NCBI RefSeq assembly: GCF_900105145.1
Contig: NZ_LT629752.1
Span: forward strand, 2,080,001 to 2,144,000
Reading direction: 5' to 3'
From: Polaribacter sp. KT25b
Lineage (GTDB): Bacteria > Bacteroidota > Bacteroidia > Flavobacteriales > Flavobacteriaceae
DNA: 64,000 nucleotides
Shown here: positions 63,150 to 64,000 of the stretch, piece by piece
Numbering within the stretch: position 1 is the first letter of the stretch
Layout of the letters: every line of letters starts with the position of its first letter
The notes under the pieces: model-generated
Database searches by the model: none
What the model saw: the letters and a program-made list of their open reading frames with translations, nothing else
Told to the model about the DNA's origin: nothing
Translations under genes and position numbers: made by a program

Positions 63150-64000
63150 ATGAATAAACCTGTTTATATTTTAGGAATTGAATCTTCTTGTGATGATACA
63201 AGCGCTTCTGTTATTTGCAATGCAAAAGTATTAAGTAACGTTGTAGCAAACCAAGAGGTACACTCTAAATATGGCGGAGTTGTGCCAGAATTAGCATCGA
63301 GAGCCCATCAACAAAATATTGTACCAGTTGTGCAACAAGCTTTAGAACAAGCAAACATTACTAAAAAACAATTATCTGCAATAGCATTTACAAAAGGTCC
63401 TGGTTTAATGGGTTCTTTATTGGTTGGCACTTCTTTTGCAAAATCGTTGGCGTTGGGTTTACAAATTCCGTTAATTGATGTAAACCACATGCAAGCACAT
63501 ATTTTAGCACATTTTATTGATGATGACAAAAGTAAAAATCCAACATTTCCTTTTATTTGTTTAACCATAAGTGGCGGGCATACACAAATTGTAAAAGTTT
63601 CTAATTATTTTGATATGGAAATTTTAGGCGAAACTATTGATGATGCAGTTGGTGAAGCTTATGATAAATCTGCTAAAATTTTAGGTTTACCCTATCCTGG
63701 TGGTCCTTTAATTGATAAATATGCACAATTAGGAAATGAAAAAGCGTTTAAATTTACCAAACCAAAAGTAGGCGATTTAGAGTTTAGTTTTAGCGGATTA
63801 AAAACAGGAATTTTATATTTTATTCAGAAACAAGTAAGAATAAACCCAAACTTTATTCAAGAAAACTTAAATGATATTTGTGCGTCAATTCAATTTACAA
63901 TCGCAGAAATTTTGATGGACAAATTAAAAAAAGCGGTAAATTTAACTGACATTAAACAAATTGCAATTGCGGGCGGAGTTTCTGCAAATTCAGAAATAAG
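63150..64000 (+). CDS. tsaD: tRNA threonylcarbamoyladenosine transferase TsaD, N-terminal part (runs off the window)
   Basis: The visible 283 codons begin MNKPVYILGIESSCDDTS, the TsaD hallmark, with metal-binding His in VNHMQAHILAH and the segments GLMGSLLVGTSFAKSLALG and LTISGGHTQIVKV. Residues AIAGGVSANSEI at the window end are the ATP-binding region. The protein installs t6A37 on ANN-decoding tRNAs with TsaB and TsaE. The last part lies beyond 64000. No ATG precedes 63150 in frame with a better fit. Confidence 0.95.
   Translation, partial: MNKPVYILGIESSCDDTSASVICNAKVLSNVVANQEVHSKYGGVVPELASRAHQQNIVPVVQQALEQANITKKQLSAIAFTKGPGLMGSLLVGTSFAKSLALGLQIPLIDVNHMQAHILAHFIDDDKSKNPTFPFICLTISGGHTQIVKVSNYFDMEILGETIDDAVGEAYDKSAKILGLPYPGGPLIDKYAQLGNEKAFKFTKPKVGDLEFSFSGLKTGILYFIQKQVRINPNFIQENLNDICASIQFTIAEILMDKLKKAVNLTDIKQIAIAGGVSANSEI

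Noticed and set aside
63308..63568. Minus-strand ORF of 86 aa over the tsaD start
   Set aside because: It is antisense to tsaD, whose conserved motifs run through this region.

Overview
This is an AT-rich bacterial chromosome segment, almost certainly from a marine Flavobacteriia member (Bacteroidetes). The evidence is SusC/SusD pairs, a type IX secretion sorting domain, many lipoprotein signals, fused cbb3 oxidase subunits (CcoNO), menaquinone genes, Bacteroidetes-type promoters (TTTG, 19 bp, TAnnTTTG) and no visible Shine-Dalgarno sites. The gene content resembles Polaribacter-like alginate degraders; the genus is inference. No rRNA, tRNA, CRISPR array, phage or insertion sequence was seen.

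Layout. 1-74: 5' end of guaB (minus). 315-5407 (plus): imelysin, di-heme oxidoreductase (DUF1111), second imelysin, HTTM membrane protein. 5400-7691 (minus, convergent): porin, FMN-binding protein, small four-helix membrane protein. Together these look like an envelope iron or electron handling module. 7940-23564 (all minus): an alginate utilisation locus with PL6 lyase, a lamin-tail-like T9SS protein, PL17 oligoalginate lyase, KdgF, SusC, SusD, PKD lipoprotein, a FadR-type GntR regulator, an MFS uronate transporter and an SDR likely to reduce DEH. Three of its promoters carry the same tandem TTGG-N4-CCAA operator, probably bound by the GntR protein.

23939-28054 (minus): a degenerate GT2-like protein, a LytTR response regulator, and a nitric-oxide sensing cassette (receiver protein, H-NOX, PAS-GAF histidine kinase) in overlapping order. 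28193-39605 (minus): cbb3 cytochrome oxidase cluster (ccoI-deoD, hemN, two tandem 55-aa membrane proteins, ccoS, ccoNO, ccoQ, ccoP, ccoG, ccoH, TauE/SafE-like), with a divergent Crp/Fnr regulator at 39708. Three promoters in this cluster carry an FNR-like box at exactly the same distance from the -7 element.

40493-63149: mainly housekeeping genes. These are a peptidoglycan-binding protein; menaquinone genes menE, menC and menA with CPBP, SRPBCC and bacterial PH-domain proteins; a SPOR lipoprotein; two Fe-S redox proteins; MlaD-like and N-acetylmuramoyl-L-alanine amidase; lptD; ridA; mgsA; gap-pfkA; and tamB. 63150-64000 is the 5' part of tsaD.

The least explained items are the pair of 55-aa membrane proteins under an FNR-like promoter, the T9SS lamin-tail-like protein that shares the alginate operator, and the HTTM/FMN-binding variants around the imelysin operon. 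The HTH, operator and regulon assignments are inferences from sequence patterns read by eye.
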